Shown: positions 33,279 to 40,821, counted from the stretch's first letter. The stretch is DNA of 43,338 nt from an uncultured Eubacterium sp. (GCA_910577195.1 CAJTLP010000010.1:1-43338); one strand, 5' to 3'. Program-made: numbers and translations. Notes: a model not told the origin generated them from the sequence alone.

Positions 33279-33896
33279 TGTATTGCTTTAAATCTTGCAA
33301 AAACAAAAGCAAGACCGCATAAATCAGATGCTGAAATTCCACAGATAAATATAACCGTTGATGAAACGGATAAAACACCGCCTGAATTTGACTTTGATAA
33401 GGAAATTTCCGACTACAATAATCAAATCGCTGAAAGTGCTCAGGAGCGGACACAGGACGTTATCCGCCGTATGGAGGAGCTTTATAGCAAAAAAGGATTT
33501 GTTTCAAAAGAGGAATGGTTTGAATTATTCAATAGCTATGATGTTCGCTTGATTAAGAAACAGCCTGTTTTTATAGATGCTCTGTATACTTTTTTAAAAA
33601 CACATTTTGTTTATGAAAGTCTTGCGGTTGCGGTTTTTGATGCGTTTGCTAATGGCAACGAATTATGGGATGAAGATGATAATTCATATAATAAAGTATT
33701 TTCTCTTGTTTATGAAAAGTACAGTGCGTACTGTAAAAGAACTGCGAAGAGAAAGAATAAGCGGACTTGGTTTGATGGTGTGATGTATATTTTGATAGGA
33801 TTATGTCTAATCGTTGCAGGCTTTTTCTTTTATATGGCATATAAAAGCGGACAACTTGATGAGATAATTCATTCATTCAGAGGATTGATAGTATGA
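33144..33896 (+). CDS. Membrane-anchored J-like protein 1 (HPE instead of HPD)
   Basis: This 250-residue protein starts with a short J-like domain (about 1-48), WEELGIERTDNAREIKKAY followed by H30-P31-E32. The classical HPD tripeptide of J-proteins is replaced by HPE, in the pattern seen in the DjlB/DjlC-type partners of HscC. A charged middle region (about 60-205) is followed by a membrane segment near 212-234 (YILIGLCLIVAGFFFYMAY). The J-like part should face the cytoplasm and the chaperone. The start is a TTG overlapping the Hsp70 stop (TTGA), with GAGGAGG upstream. Its first 135 bases are 91% identical to the start of the next gene. Confidence 0.8.
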   Translation: MSIWEELGIERTDNAREIKKAYAAKLKFVHPEEHPEEFQKLHEAYCIALNLAKTKARPHKSDAEIPQINITVDETDKTPPEFDFDKEISDYNNQIAESAQERTQDVIRRMEELYSKKGFVSKEEWFELFNSYDVRLIKKQPVFIDALYTFLKTHFVYESLAVAVFDAFANGNELWDEDDNSYNKVFSLVYEKYSAYCKRTAKRKNKRTWFDGVMYILIGLCLIVAGFFFYMAYKSGQLDEIIHSFRGLIV

Positions 33897-34027
33897 GTGT
33901 ATGGGAAGAGCTCGGTATTGAATGTACCGACAATGCACGTGAAATCAAAAGAGCATATGCTGCAAAGCTGAAGCTGGTTCATCCGGAGGAGCATCCTGAA
34001 GAATTTCAAAAGCTCCACGAGGCATAT
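33893..34027 (+). repeat. Direct repeat, copy 2 (J-like domain coding region)
   Basis: Second copy of the 135-base segment at 33144-33278, offset by 749 bases. Confidence 0.9.
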
Positions 34028-34810
34028 AAATCAGCGTTGGACATTGCTAAGAATCAGGCGAATATGCCGAAAAGACAGGCTGTTCCTGTTGCTGAAAAAA
34101 GGGAAAAGCCCTCTGTCGCTGATAATGCAGAATCTACAATTGATTTCAATTTTATAAAAGAGACGGCTGACGAAACGGCAAATGAAGACAGCCGGGAAAA
34201 GCCGATTTCTTTTGATTTCAAAAATAAGAAAAATAAAACTGAAGAAACAGAAAGAGAAAATAGTGCCGCAAAGCGTGAAAATCTGTATGATTTTGACGGT
34301 GCAATAAAACGCAATACATTAAGGCATGATAATGAGGTTATGGAAAAGGCAGAGGTTGTGCTGAAAAAAGCTGCTGATTTATATAACAAAAAGCTGTTTT
34401 CAAGCAAACAGGACTGGATAGATATTTTCAGCTCTGATGCTGTTGAGGAAATCAGGTATGAGCCGATATTCCTTAAGGAACTCTGCCGTTTTCTTAAAAC
34501 TCATAAGATTTATGAAAATATTTCAAATGCTGTTTATGATGCTTTTTATTTAGAAGTGATTGACTGTAAAGGTGCAGATGAGCTTGAAGAGCTTTATAAT
34601 ATAATTTCAAGAAAAAGGGCAGAGGCATATATCCGTCTTGAAAATAAAATAAAGCTTGTGCTTATGTCAGCATGTTTTTTGATTGCTGCGTTAATACTTC
34701 TTATATTTGCCGGCCAGTATTTTATTTCCATAGCACTTGCCGTGCCTGCAATTATTTTATTAATCAAACATGATAAGCTGAAAAAGAGAAAGGAGCATTA
34801 TTTTGACTGA
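33893..34810 (+). CDS. Membrane-anchored J-like protein 2 (HPE instead of HPD)
   Basis: This 305-residue paralogue of the preceding gene has an almost identical J-like N-terminus (about 1-48, H30-P31-E32). Its Lys/Glu-rich central region (50-150) is different and longer, with a helical segment at about 150-250 related to its neighbour. A hydrophobic stretch of two segments lies near 257-295, followed by a basic tail. The starts overlap (ATGA) and the ribosome binding site is AGAGGA. It probably recruits or activates the HscC-like chaperone at the membrane. The variable middle may select clients. Confidence 0.8.
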   Translation: MSVWEELGIECTDNAREIKRAYAAKLKLVHPEEHPEEFQKLHEAYKSALDIAKNQANMPKRQAVPVAEKREKPSVADNAESTIDFNFIKETADETANEDSREKPISFDFKNKKNKTEETERENSAAKRENLYDFDGAIKRNTLRHDNEVMEKAEVVLKKAADLYNKKLFSSKQDWIDIFSSDAVEEIRYEPIFLKELCRFLKTHKIYENISNAVYDAFYLEVIDCKGADELEELYNIISRKRAEAYIRLENKIKLVLMSACFLIAALILLIFAGQYFISIALAVPAIILLIKHDKLKKRKEHYFD

Positions 34811-35267
34811 GTTTTTTGAGGATTTTATCAGCCATCCGCGTGCGCTGGTAAAAGCAGTTATAGCAATTGTTACAATTATAGGACTTATTTTTAAGGTTGC
34901 AGTGCCTAAAATTAAAGAAAAAAAGGACAGACTTAAGGAGGTTAAGTCTAATTCAGGAGGAATGGACTCTCTTATAAAAGGAATACAGCTTTACAATCAG
35001 GGCGCTCAGGAAGCCGGCGTACAGTTGATTATAAAAGGCTTTGAGTTAGGCTCCTTTGACAATAACGCAGCAGTACAGGGCTGTAAAATTTTAGTGCATT
35101 ATTATGATACACTCAATGAAAATTATAATTCACTTCGCTGGGGCAGATTTGCAGTGGAGCATAATTGCTTTGATAAAGAGATATTGGAGTATATGATTGG
35201 TCAGTATGAGAATATGGGAGAAACTGCCAAAGCAGAAGAATTAAAAGAATTATTAAAAAATTCTTGA
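34803..35267 (+). CDS. Membrane-anchored helical-repeat (TPR/Sel1-like) protein
   Basis: This 154-residue protein has one N-terminal membrane segment (about 14-34, ALVKAVIAIVTIIGLIFKVAV), a basic juxtamembrane stretch, and a helical domain. That domain looks like two or three TPR or Sel1-type repeats (GIQLYNQGAQEAGVQLIIKG, then YNSLRWGRFAVEHN and YENMGETAKAEELKELL). I do not recognise a named family. It is the last gene of the chaperone operon. The TTG start overlaps the previous gene by eight bases with AAAGGAG seven bases upstream. Its stop overlaps the -35 box of the next promoter. It may be a scaffold or client adaptor for the chaperone. Confidence 0.7.
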   Translation: MTEFFEDFISHPRALVKAVIAIVTIIGLIFKVAVPKIKEKKDRLKEVKSNSGGMDSLIKGIQLYNQGAQEAGVQLIIKGFELGSFDNNAAVQGCKILVHYYDTLNENYNSLRWGRFAVEHNCFDKEILEYMIGQYENMGETAKAEELKELLKNS

Positions 35268-35292
35268 CAAATTTCGCATTGGGTATTATTAT
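35264..35292 (+). promoter_or_regulatory. Sigma-A promoter of the T-box/oxidoreductase operon
   Basis: TTGACA at 35264-35269 and TATTAT at 35287-35292 have a 17-base spacer. The -35 box overlaps the stop codon of the preceding gene. Confidence 0.85.
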
Positions 35293-35299
35293 ATCCTTA

Positions 35300-35556
35300 A
35301 TCATTATAAACACGTTGAAGAGAACAGGTTTTATTTATGTAGCTGCTTCAGAGAGCTGACGGTCGGTGTGAGTCAGTACAGTGTTAAATAAAATATCCTC
35401 TCTGAGTGGCTGTGCTGAACAATAGTAGGTGCAGACGGCTGCCTCCGTTAACAGGATAGTGTATGATAGTACATTAAGTGCGTTTTTGAGCGAAAAAGAG
35501 TGGTACCACGGTATTCATTATCGTCTCTTTGTCCATATGGGCAAAGAGACTTTTTT
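35300..35556 (+). promoter_or_regulatory. T-box riboswitch upstream of the 2-oxoacid oxidoreductase operon
   Basis: The leader contains the distal stem I motif AGAGAGCTGACGG with GGTGTGAGTCAG, and the antiterminator T-box AGAGTGGTACCACGG at 35497-35511. A terminator follows: GTCTCTTTG (35523-35531) pairs with CAAAGAGAC (35542-35550), then Ts. Uncharged tRNA should stabilise the antiterminator. The bulge UGGU predicts a tRNA with discriminator A. The specifier is likely in AAAATATCCTCTCTGAG; AUA or AUC (Ile) are candidates, but I cannot fix the register. An Asn reading (AAU) is disfavoured because tRNA-Asn normally has discriminator G. Confidence 0.92.
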
Positions 35557-35590
35557 ATTTTATATTTTAGAAAGAAAAGAGGTTTTTACA

Positions 35591-36163
35591 ATGGCAGATT
35601 TAGTAGAAATCCGTTGGCACGGACGCGGTGGTCAGGGTGCCAAGACTGCAGCGCTTTTGCTTGCAGATGTTGCGTTTAAGACCGGCAGCTTTGTTCAGGG
35701 CTTCCCTGAATACGGTCCTGAAAGAATGGGTGCTCCGATTACGGCTTATAACAGAATCAGTAGTAATGAGATCAGAGTTCATTCCAATATTTATGAGCCT
35801 GATTTCGTTGTGGTTGTTGACGAAGGTCTCCTCGATGTTGTAAATGTAACAGAGGGACTTAAGGAATCAGGCGGTATTGTTGTCAATACATCAAAAGCAC
35901 CTGAGGAAATTGCTCATAAGCTCGGCGGTTATAAGGGCAAGGTTTATACAATTGATGCACGCCGTGTTTCAAAGGCTTGTCTTGGCAGATATTTCCCTAA
36001 CACTCCGATGCTTGCAGCAATTGTCAAGGTGTCAGGTGTGATGGATAAGGATACTTTCTTTGCTGAGATGGAAAATTCATTTTCACATAAATTTGCTTCA
36101 AAGCCTGAGGTGATTGAGGGCAATATGAATGCTCTTAAAATGGCTTTTGAAGAGGTTAAATAG
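35591..36163 (+). CDS. porG: 2-oxoacid:ferredoxin oxidoreductase, gamma subunit
   Basis: This 190-residue gamma subunit of a pyruvate- or branched-chain-2-oxoacid:ferredoxin oxidoreductase carries the typical WHGRGGQGAKTAALLLADVA and GFPEYGPERMGAPI. This subunit forms part of the coenzyme A site. An open frame extends back to 35429 through the T-box, but the ATG at 35591, preceded by AGAGG, is the real start. It heads a four-gene operon in the order gamma, delta, alpha, beta, the layout of four-subunit POR/VOR enzymes. Confidence 0.93.
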   Translation: MADLVEIRWHGRGGQGAKTAALLLADVAFKTGSFVQGFPEYGPERMGAPITAYNRISSNEIRVHSNIYEPDFVVVVDEGLLDVVNVTEGLKESGGIVVNTSKAPEEIAHKLGGYKGKVYTIDARRVSKACLGRYFPNTPMLAAIVKVSGVMDKDTFFAEMENSFSHKFASKPEVIEGNMNALKMAFEEVK

Positions 36164-36177
36164 GAGGGGACTTAATT

Positions 36178-36480
36178 ATGAAATCAGATGTTAATAAGCT
36201 CCATTTAGATTGTACCTGGCAGGAGCTCACAGAGGGTATGCAGATTTACGGCGAAAAAACCTCTGAGGCTTTCAATACAGGTGAATGGACCTCAGTCAAG
36301 CCTGAAATTGACGAGGAAAAATGTATTCATTGTTTAATGTGTGTGCCTGTTTGCCCTGACAGCTGTATTCCTGTTGTTGACGGCAAGCGCGGTGCGTTTG
36401 ATTATAATCACTGCAAGGGCTGTGGTATTTGTGTTAAAGCCTGCCACGTCGGTGCACTGAAAATGGAGGGAGTAAAGTAA
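36178..36480 (+). CDS. porD: 2-oxoacid:ferredoxin oxidoreductase, delta (ferredoxin-like) subunit
   Basis: This 100-residue subunit binds two [4Fe-4S] clusters that pass electrons from the thiamine site to ferredoxin. The first motif is CIHCLMCVPVCP and the second CKGCGICVKACH, where the usual final proline is His. The N-terminal 40 residues hold the family's WTSVKPEI segment. AGGAGGGG lies before the ATG. The stop overlaps the alpha-subunit start by one base. Confidence 0.94.
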   Translation: MKSDVNKLHLDCTWQELTEGMQIYGEKTSEAFNTGEWTSVKPEIDEEKCIHCLMCVPVCPDSCIPVVDGKRGAFDYNHCKGCGICVKACHVGALKMEGVK

Positions 36481-37658
36481 TGAGAAAAGACAGACTCAGC
36501 GGTAACGAAGCAGTAGCAGAGGCACTTCGTCAGATTAATCCTGATGTAATGGCTGCTTTCCCAATTACTCCTTCAACTGAAATTCCGCAGTATTTTTCAA
36601 AGCTTGTTGCAAACGGACAGGTTGACAGTGAATTTATTCCTGTTGAATCCGAGCATTCAGCAATGTCTGCTGTTATCGGTTCAGAGGCAGCAGGCGCAAG
36701 AAGTGTTACAGCCACATCCTCAGCAGGTATGGCACTTATGTGGGAGGAGCTTTATCTCGCCGCATCAAACAGACTTCCTTGTGTGCTTACGCTTGTTAAC
36801 CGTGCTCTTTCCGGCCCTATCAACATTAACTGTGACCACAGTGATTCAATGGGTGCAAGGGATTCAGGCTGGATTCAGATTTATGCTGAAAATAATCAGG
36901 AGGTTTATGACAACCTTTGTATGGCTTACCGCATTGCTGAGCATAAGGATGTTATGCTCCCTGTAATGATTTGTCAGGATGGCTTTATCACATCACACGC
37001 TGTTGAGAATATTGTTCTTAATGAGGACGAGGATGTTAAGAATTTCGTAGGTGAGTATGAGCCTGAGAATTCACTTCTTAATCCTGAGTGCCCTATGGCA
37101 GTAGGTCCTTACAGTGTTACAAATTATTATTTTGAGGCAAAGAGAGCACAGGCTGAGGCACTTAAAAATGCAAAGCAGGTAACACTTGATGTTGCTAAAG
37201 AATATGCAAAAATTTCAGGCAGAGAGTATGGTCTCTTTGAGGAATATAAAATGGAGGATGCTGAGTATGCAGTTGTTATCATAGGCTCAGCAGCCGGTAC
37301 AACAAAGGACGCTGTTGATGAGCTCAGAGCTAAGGGTGTGAAAGTAGGCTTGATTAAAATAAGACTCTTCCGTCCTTTCCCTGCAGAGGAGATTGCGGAT
37401 GCACTCAAGGGCGTAAAGGCAGTTGCCCTTATGGACAGAACAGAGTCTTATAACGATAACTGTGGCCCTATCGGTTCAGAGGTTACAACTGCACTTTACA
37501 GAGCGAAGTCCGATACACTTACAGTAAACTATGTTTATGGTCTCGGCGGCCGTGACGTTAAGGTTTCAGATATGATAAATATCTATAATGAGCTTGAGAA
37601 GATTGCACAGGACGGAAAGGTTGAAAATCCTTACCGCTATATGGGCGTAAGAGAATAA
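36480..37658 (+). CDS. porA: 2-oxoacid:ferredoxin oxidoreductase, alpha subunit
   Basis: This 392-residue alpha subunit supplies the pyrimidine half of the thiamine diphosphate site and the dimer contacts. AAFPITPSTEIPQYF, VESEHSAMSAVIGSEAAGAR and TATSSAGMALMWEEL are characteristic, with the catalytic Glu in VESEHS. The C-terminal part has the transketolase-like LIKIRLFRPFPAEEI. Substrate choice between pyruvate and branched-chain 2-oxoacids cannot be read from these motifs. GGAGGGAG precedes the ATG. Confidence 0.94.
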   Translation: MRKDRLSGNEAVAEALRQINPDVMAAFPITPSTEIPQYFSKLVANGQVDSEFIPVESEHSAMSAVIGSEAAGARSVTATSSAGMALMWEELYLAASNRLPCVLTLVNRALSGPININCDHSDSMGARDSGWIQIYAENNQEVYDNLCMAYRIAEHKDVMLPVMICQDGFITSHAVENIVLNEDEDVKNFVGEYEPENSLLNPECPMAVGPYSVTNYYFEAKRAQAEALKNAKQVTLDVAKEYAKISGREYGLFEEYKMEDAEYAVVIIGSAAGTTKDAVDELRAKGVKVGLIKIRLFRPFPAEEIADALKGVKAVALMDRTESYNDNCGPIGSEVTTALYRAKSDTLTVNYVYGLGGRDVKVSDMINIYNELEKIAQDGKVENPYRYMGVRE

Positions 37659-37671
37659 GGAGGCGGTTTTA

Positions 37672-38613
37672 GTGTATAACTTTAAAGAATATGTATCAAG
37701 GGAAGACCGTCTTGCAGGCGGTCACAGAATGTGTGCAGGCTGCGGTGGTACAATCGCAGTAAGAAATGTGCTTAAAGCAATCAAACCGGGCGATAAGGCT
37801 GTTGTAGGCAACGCTACAGGCTGCCTTGAGGTTTCAACCTTTATGTATCCTTACACAGCTTATAAGGACAGCTATATCCATAATGCATTTGAAAATGCAG
37901 GTGCAACAATGTCAGGCGTTGAGGGTGCGTATAATGCTCTCAGAAGGAAGGGTAAGCTTGACGAAACATATAAGTTCATCACCTTCGGCGGTGACGGTGG
38001 TACATATGATATCGGATTCCAGTCTCTAAGCGGTGCTATGGAGCGCGGTCACGATATGGTGTATGTTTGCTATGATAACGGCGCTTATATGAATACCGGT
38101 ATTCAGCGTTCATCTGCTACACCGATGTTTGCCGATACAACCACAACTCCGGTTGGCAGAGAGTCAAACGGTAAGCCGCAGTACAGAAAGGACCTTGCAG
38201 CAATCATTGCTGAGCACCAGGTTCCTTATGTAGCACAGACAACCTTCGTTCAGAATTTCCGTGATCTTTATAAGAAATCTGAAAAGGCGATTTACACAAA
38301 GGGTGCTGCTTTCCTTAACATTATGGCTCCTTGTCCGAGAGGCTGGAGATATCCTACATATGATATTATGGAAATCTGCAAGCTTGCAGTTGAAACACGG
38401 TACTGGCCTTTGTTTGAGGTTGTTGACGGCAGATGGATTCTCAATTATGAGCCGAGAAATTATGTTCCGATTGAGGAGTGGCTTGTTAAGCAGGGCAGAT
38501 TCAAGCATATGTTCAAGCCTGAAAATGAGTGGATGATTGAAGCCTTCCAGAAAGAGGTTGACAGACGCTGGGCAGAGCTTCTTAACCGCTGCAGCGAAAC
38601 ACGCGGTGCTTAA
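37672..38613 (+). CDS. porB: 2-oxoacid:ferredoxin oxidoreductase, beta subunit
   Basis: This 313-residue beta subunit binds thiamine diphosphate and the proximal cluster. HRMCAGCGGTIAVRN contains two of the cluster cysteines, and GNATGCLEVSTFMYP contains another. FGGDGGTYDIGFQ is the GDG thiamine/Mg motif with YDNGAYMNTGIQRS. PCPRGWRYPT marks the last part. The start is a GTG with AAGGAGG eight bases upstream. It ends the T-box operon, and a terminator follows at 38631. Confidence 0.94.
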   Translation: MYNFKEYVSREDRLAGGHRMCAGCGGTIAVRNVLKAIKPGDKAVVGNATGCLEVSTFMYPYTAYKDSYIHNAFENAGATMSGVEGAYNALRRKGKLDETYKFITFGGDGGTYDIGFQSLSGAMERGHDMVYVCYDNGAYMNTGIQRSSATPMFADTTTTPVGRESNGKPQYRKDLAAIIAEHQVPYVAQTTFVQNFRDLYKKSEKAIYTKGAAFLNIMAPCPRGWRYPTYDIMEICKLAVETRYWPLFEVVDGRWILNYEPRNYVPIEEWLVKQGRFKHMFKPENEWMIEAFQKEVDRRWAELLNRCSETRGA

Positions 38614-38630
38614 TAGGATAATAGATTTTT

Positions 38631-38658
38631 AAGAGGTGTTTTTATAACACCTCTTTTT
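38631..38658 (+). terminator. Terminator of the por operon
   Basis: AAGAGGTGTT (38631-38640), loop TTTAT, AACACCTCTT (38646-38655), then Ts. Confidence 0.93.
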
Positions 38659-38802
38659 GTTTTAATTAAGTTGAGTTATAATGATGTTGTAGATGCTATT
38701 GATATTTGGTATTGTTCCGTCAAATAGAAAAAATGATTTAAAATGTTTGTGACTGTTTGTGCTTCTGAATTGTGTTATGGGTGAAAGGAGGAAGAAATGT
38801 AA

Positions 38803-39291
38803 GTGAAAAATATCGACGATATATTCAGAGAAAAATATGAAAGGTATTCAAAAATGCTTTTCAGAATAGCATTTCTTCATTTGGGAAACACCTATGATGC
38901 AGAGGATGTTTTGCAAAATGTATTTATGAAATTACTGTATTCTGCACCAAGATTTTCAGATGAAGAACATGAAAAAGCCTGGCTTATCCGCGTTACGCAA
39001 AATCATTGTAAAAATGTACTTAAGTCCTCGTCACGCAGGAATAACAGTGAGCTGAATGAAGAGCTTTCACAGGATAAAGTATCTGATTTATCAAAGGCTA
39101 TGGATATCAGCCTTAAAATAAAAGCTCTTCCTGCAAATTATAAAACAGCGATCTACCTTTATTACTACGAGGATCTGACTACTGAACAAATTTCTAAAAT
39201 ACTTAAAATAAGTCAATCAGCAGTTAAAATGCGTCTGAAAAGGGGACGTGAGCTGCTGAAATCAGAACTGGAGGAATACAGATATGAGTAA
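38803..39291 (+). CDS. RNA polymerase ECF-type sigma factor
   Basis: This is a 162-residue sigma-70 family protein with only regions 2 and 4. Region 2 shows FRIAFLHLGNTYDAEDVLQNVFMKL, whose last part is the core-binding helix, and AWLIRVTQNHCKN. Region 4 has LPANYKTAIYLYYYEDLTTEQI and a helix-turn-helix ISQSAVKMRLKRGRELL. The start is a GTG with AAAGGAGG 11 bases upstream; an ATG directly followed by a stop (38797-38802) lies between them. Its stop overlaps the next gene by eight bases, the usual sigma/anti-sigma coupling. The target genes are unknown. Confidence 0.9.
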   Translation: MKNIDDIFREKYERYSKMLFRIAFLHLGNTYDAEDVLQNVFMKLLYSAPRFSDEEHEKAWLIRVTQNHCKNVLKSSSRRNNSELNEELSQDKVSDLSKAMDISLKIKALPANYKTAIYLYYYEDLTTEQISKILKISQSAVKMRLKRGRELLKSELEEYRYE

Positions 39292-40315
39292 TACTGAATT
39301 TAAAAAAGCATTTGATGATGTGTCTCCTGATATGTATATGCAGACAAGAATACTCGCAAATATAAAAGAAAAAAGAAAAAAGCGTTTGCCATTAAAGGCT
39401 GCACTGAGCGGTGTGCTTGCTGTTGCCATTGTAGCAGGATGTGCCGGTGGTATGCACTATAAAAATCTTAACACTTATATTGACAGACCTTTTTCCGTAA
39501 TGGTGGTCAATGCGTCGGACGATTTAATAATCAGTGAAGAAATCGCAGAGGACAAATTGATCTTTCCTTCTCTTCATATTGGCGTGGAAAAAGAGCCTGA
39601 CGGAGAAGGCGGCTATAATTATAACACATATAGTGACGATGAAACAGGTCTCGGTGTTGTTGGTGATGATATTGACTATGTGCAGTACCAGTCATTGAAT
39701 GGGCATCTGATGTATCAGGATGTTCTTAAAACCTGGTATGATCAGGAGAACGGTGATTTTTATCAGGTAATTATTCCTGTGGCAGATGAAGACGTAAAGG
39801 AAATCAATGCCGTAATAAATGAATCAAAGTGGAATCCTGAGCAAACTGCACTTAAGAAATATATGGAAAATCACGATACCTCAAAGTATTTCGGTAAATA
39901 TAACCCTGATGATGATTACTGGGTATACTTCGGCAAATACTGTGACCATATAGGTCTTGAAAATGATTCTGAGGATTATGCTTTCTTCCTTTATAATACA
40001 GATAATTATGAAGAGGATTATATTCAGGATACATGGGACGAGGATTTGTCCGAGATTACAGTGAAGATGTATCCGCTTTCGGAAAAAGGTACAGGCGCTC
40101 TGACAGAGGAGGAGAAAAAAACACTCGGTAATATAAGCTATTTTCCTGACGGAGCAAGCAATGCACTTTCTGAAAATCCGCAGATGAAATTAAGCGAGTT
40201 GCCTGAGGATGAAATCACAATCATCGTTACCTTTAAGGACGGAAAGAAAGCAAAAAAGGCGATTACTGTTTCCTTTGATGATAACGGCGACGCAGTTTTT
40301 GCATACAAAAAATAA
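39284..40315 (+). CDS. Probable membrane-bound anti-sigma factor
   Basis: This 343-residue protein has a short cytoplasmic N-terminus (about 1-37) ending in KEKRKKR and a single membrane segment at about 38-58 (AALSGVLAVAIVAGCAGGM). A large acidic extracytoplasmic domain rich in Tyr and Asp (60-343) follows. I do not recognise a named sensor domain. The overlap with the ECF sigma gene (ATGAG inside the sigma 3' end) and the one-helix topology make it the probable anti-sigma partner, with the outer domain sensing a signal. The short N-terminus has no zinc-binding HxxxCxxC. Confidence 0.75.
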   Translation: MSNTEFKKAFDDVSPDMYMQTRILANIKEKRKKRLPLKAALSGVLAVAIVAGCAGGMHYKNLNTYIDRPFSVMVVNASDDLIISEEIAEDKLIFPSLHIGVEKEPDGEGGYNYNTYSDDETGLGVVGDDIDYVQYQSLNGHLMYQDVLKTWYDQENGDFYQVIIPVADEDVKEINAVINESKWNPEQTALKKYMENHDTSKYFGKYNPDDDYWVYFGKYCDHIGLENDSEDYAFFLYNTDNYEEDYIQDTWDEDLSEITVKMYPLSEKGTGALTEEEKKTLGNISYFPDGASNALSENPQMKLSELPEDEITIIVTFKDGKKAKKAITVSFDDNGDAVFAYKK

Positions 40316-40327
40316 TCTGTAAAAGCG

Positions 40328-40357
40328 ACAACCCCTTGAATTTAATCAAGGGGTTGT
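40328..40357. terminator. Bidirectional terminator between the anti-sigma and coat genes
   Basis: ACAACCCCTTGA (40328-40339), loop ATTTAA, TCAAGGGGTTGT (40346-40357). Flanking AAAAGC and GCTTTT extend it, allowing use by both convergent genes. Confidence 0.9.
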
Positions 40358-40372
40358 TTGCTTTTAGTATAA

Positions 40373-40624
40373 TTACTGTGCCTGTGAACCAAATTTCATC
40401 TTAACAGATGCTACCTTATTCTGTTCTACCTGCTCAGTCGGATACCAGCCTTTAGCAGCCATTTTATCGTAAATGGTGTCCTGCATAGTTAATGCATTGT
40501 TCAATGCACTGTTGAAGGTCTGATGCACATTGTCGGTTGAAGATTCAATTGTTCCGTGAAGAAACAGGTCACAAACGCCTTTTTCCAAAAGAAGAATGTT
40601 TTCCATTAAATGTTTATCATTCAT
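40373..40624 (-). CDS. CotF-family spore coat protein
   Basis: This 83-residue helical protein is of the CotF type found in the spore coat. MENILLLEKGVCDLFLHGTI at the N-terminus and TMQDTIYDKMAAKGWYP near the C-terminus are the family hallmarks. Clostridial versions are single-domain and shorter than the Bacillus protein. GAGGTAA lies before the ATG. It is cotranscribed with the small gene ending 23 bases upstream. Expression is expected in the mother cell, but I could not identify a convincing sigma-E or sigma-K promoter. Confidence 0.9.
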   Translation of the reverse strand: MNDKHLMENILLLEKGVCDLFLHGTIESSTDNVHQTFNSALNNALTMQDTIYDKMAAKGWYPTEQVEQNKVASVKMKFGSQAQ

Positions 40625-40647
40625 TTTGATTACCTCATTTTCATTTA

Positions 40648-40821
40648 TTAAAGAAGTCCGTAAAAGCTCTGGAATATCTGCTGATGTGTCTGCTCCATCT
40701 GTTCAACACAGGTTTTCAGCTCGCTGTCCTGTATCTGATTTGCAGTCTCCCTGCACTTGGTCTGAAAATACTGTGCGTGGCCAAGAGCATCTTCAATGTA
40801 GAGCAATTCCTTAGTAGTCAT
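40648..40821 (-). CDS. Small (57-aa) protein encoded upstream of the CotF-like gene, probable coat partner
   Basis: This short gene on the minus strand starts at the ATG at 40821 with GGGAGGTTG just upstream and stops at TAA 40648-40650. It encodes 57 residues beginning MTTKELLYIEDALGHAQYF and ending FQSFYGLL. The composition (Gln, Glu, regularly spaced Leu/Ile/Phe) indicates a two-helix coiled protein. The strong ribosome binding site and the 23-base gap to the CotF-like gene argue that it is a real coding region and an operon partner. I know CotF-like genes with a similar small upstream gene in Clostridia, so a coat role is likely. Confidence 0.8.
   Translation of the reverse strand: MTTKELLYIEDALGHAQYFQTKCRETANQIQDSELKTCVEQMEQTHQQIFQSFYGLL

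Noticed and set aside
35429..35590. A 54-residue N-terminal extension of the gamma subunit.
   Set aside because: It translates the T-box leader and its terminator. The ATG at 35591 has its own ribosome binding site and begins at the conserved family N-terminus.
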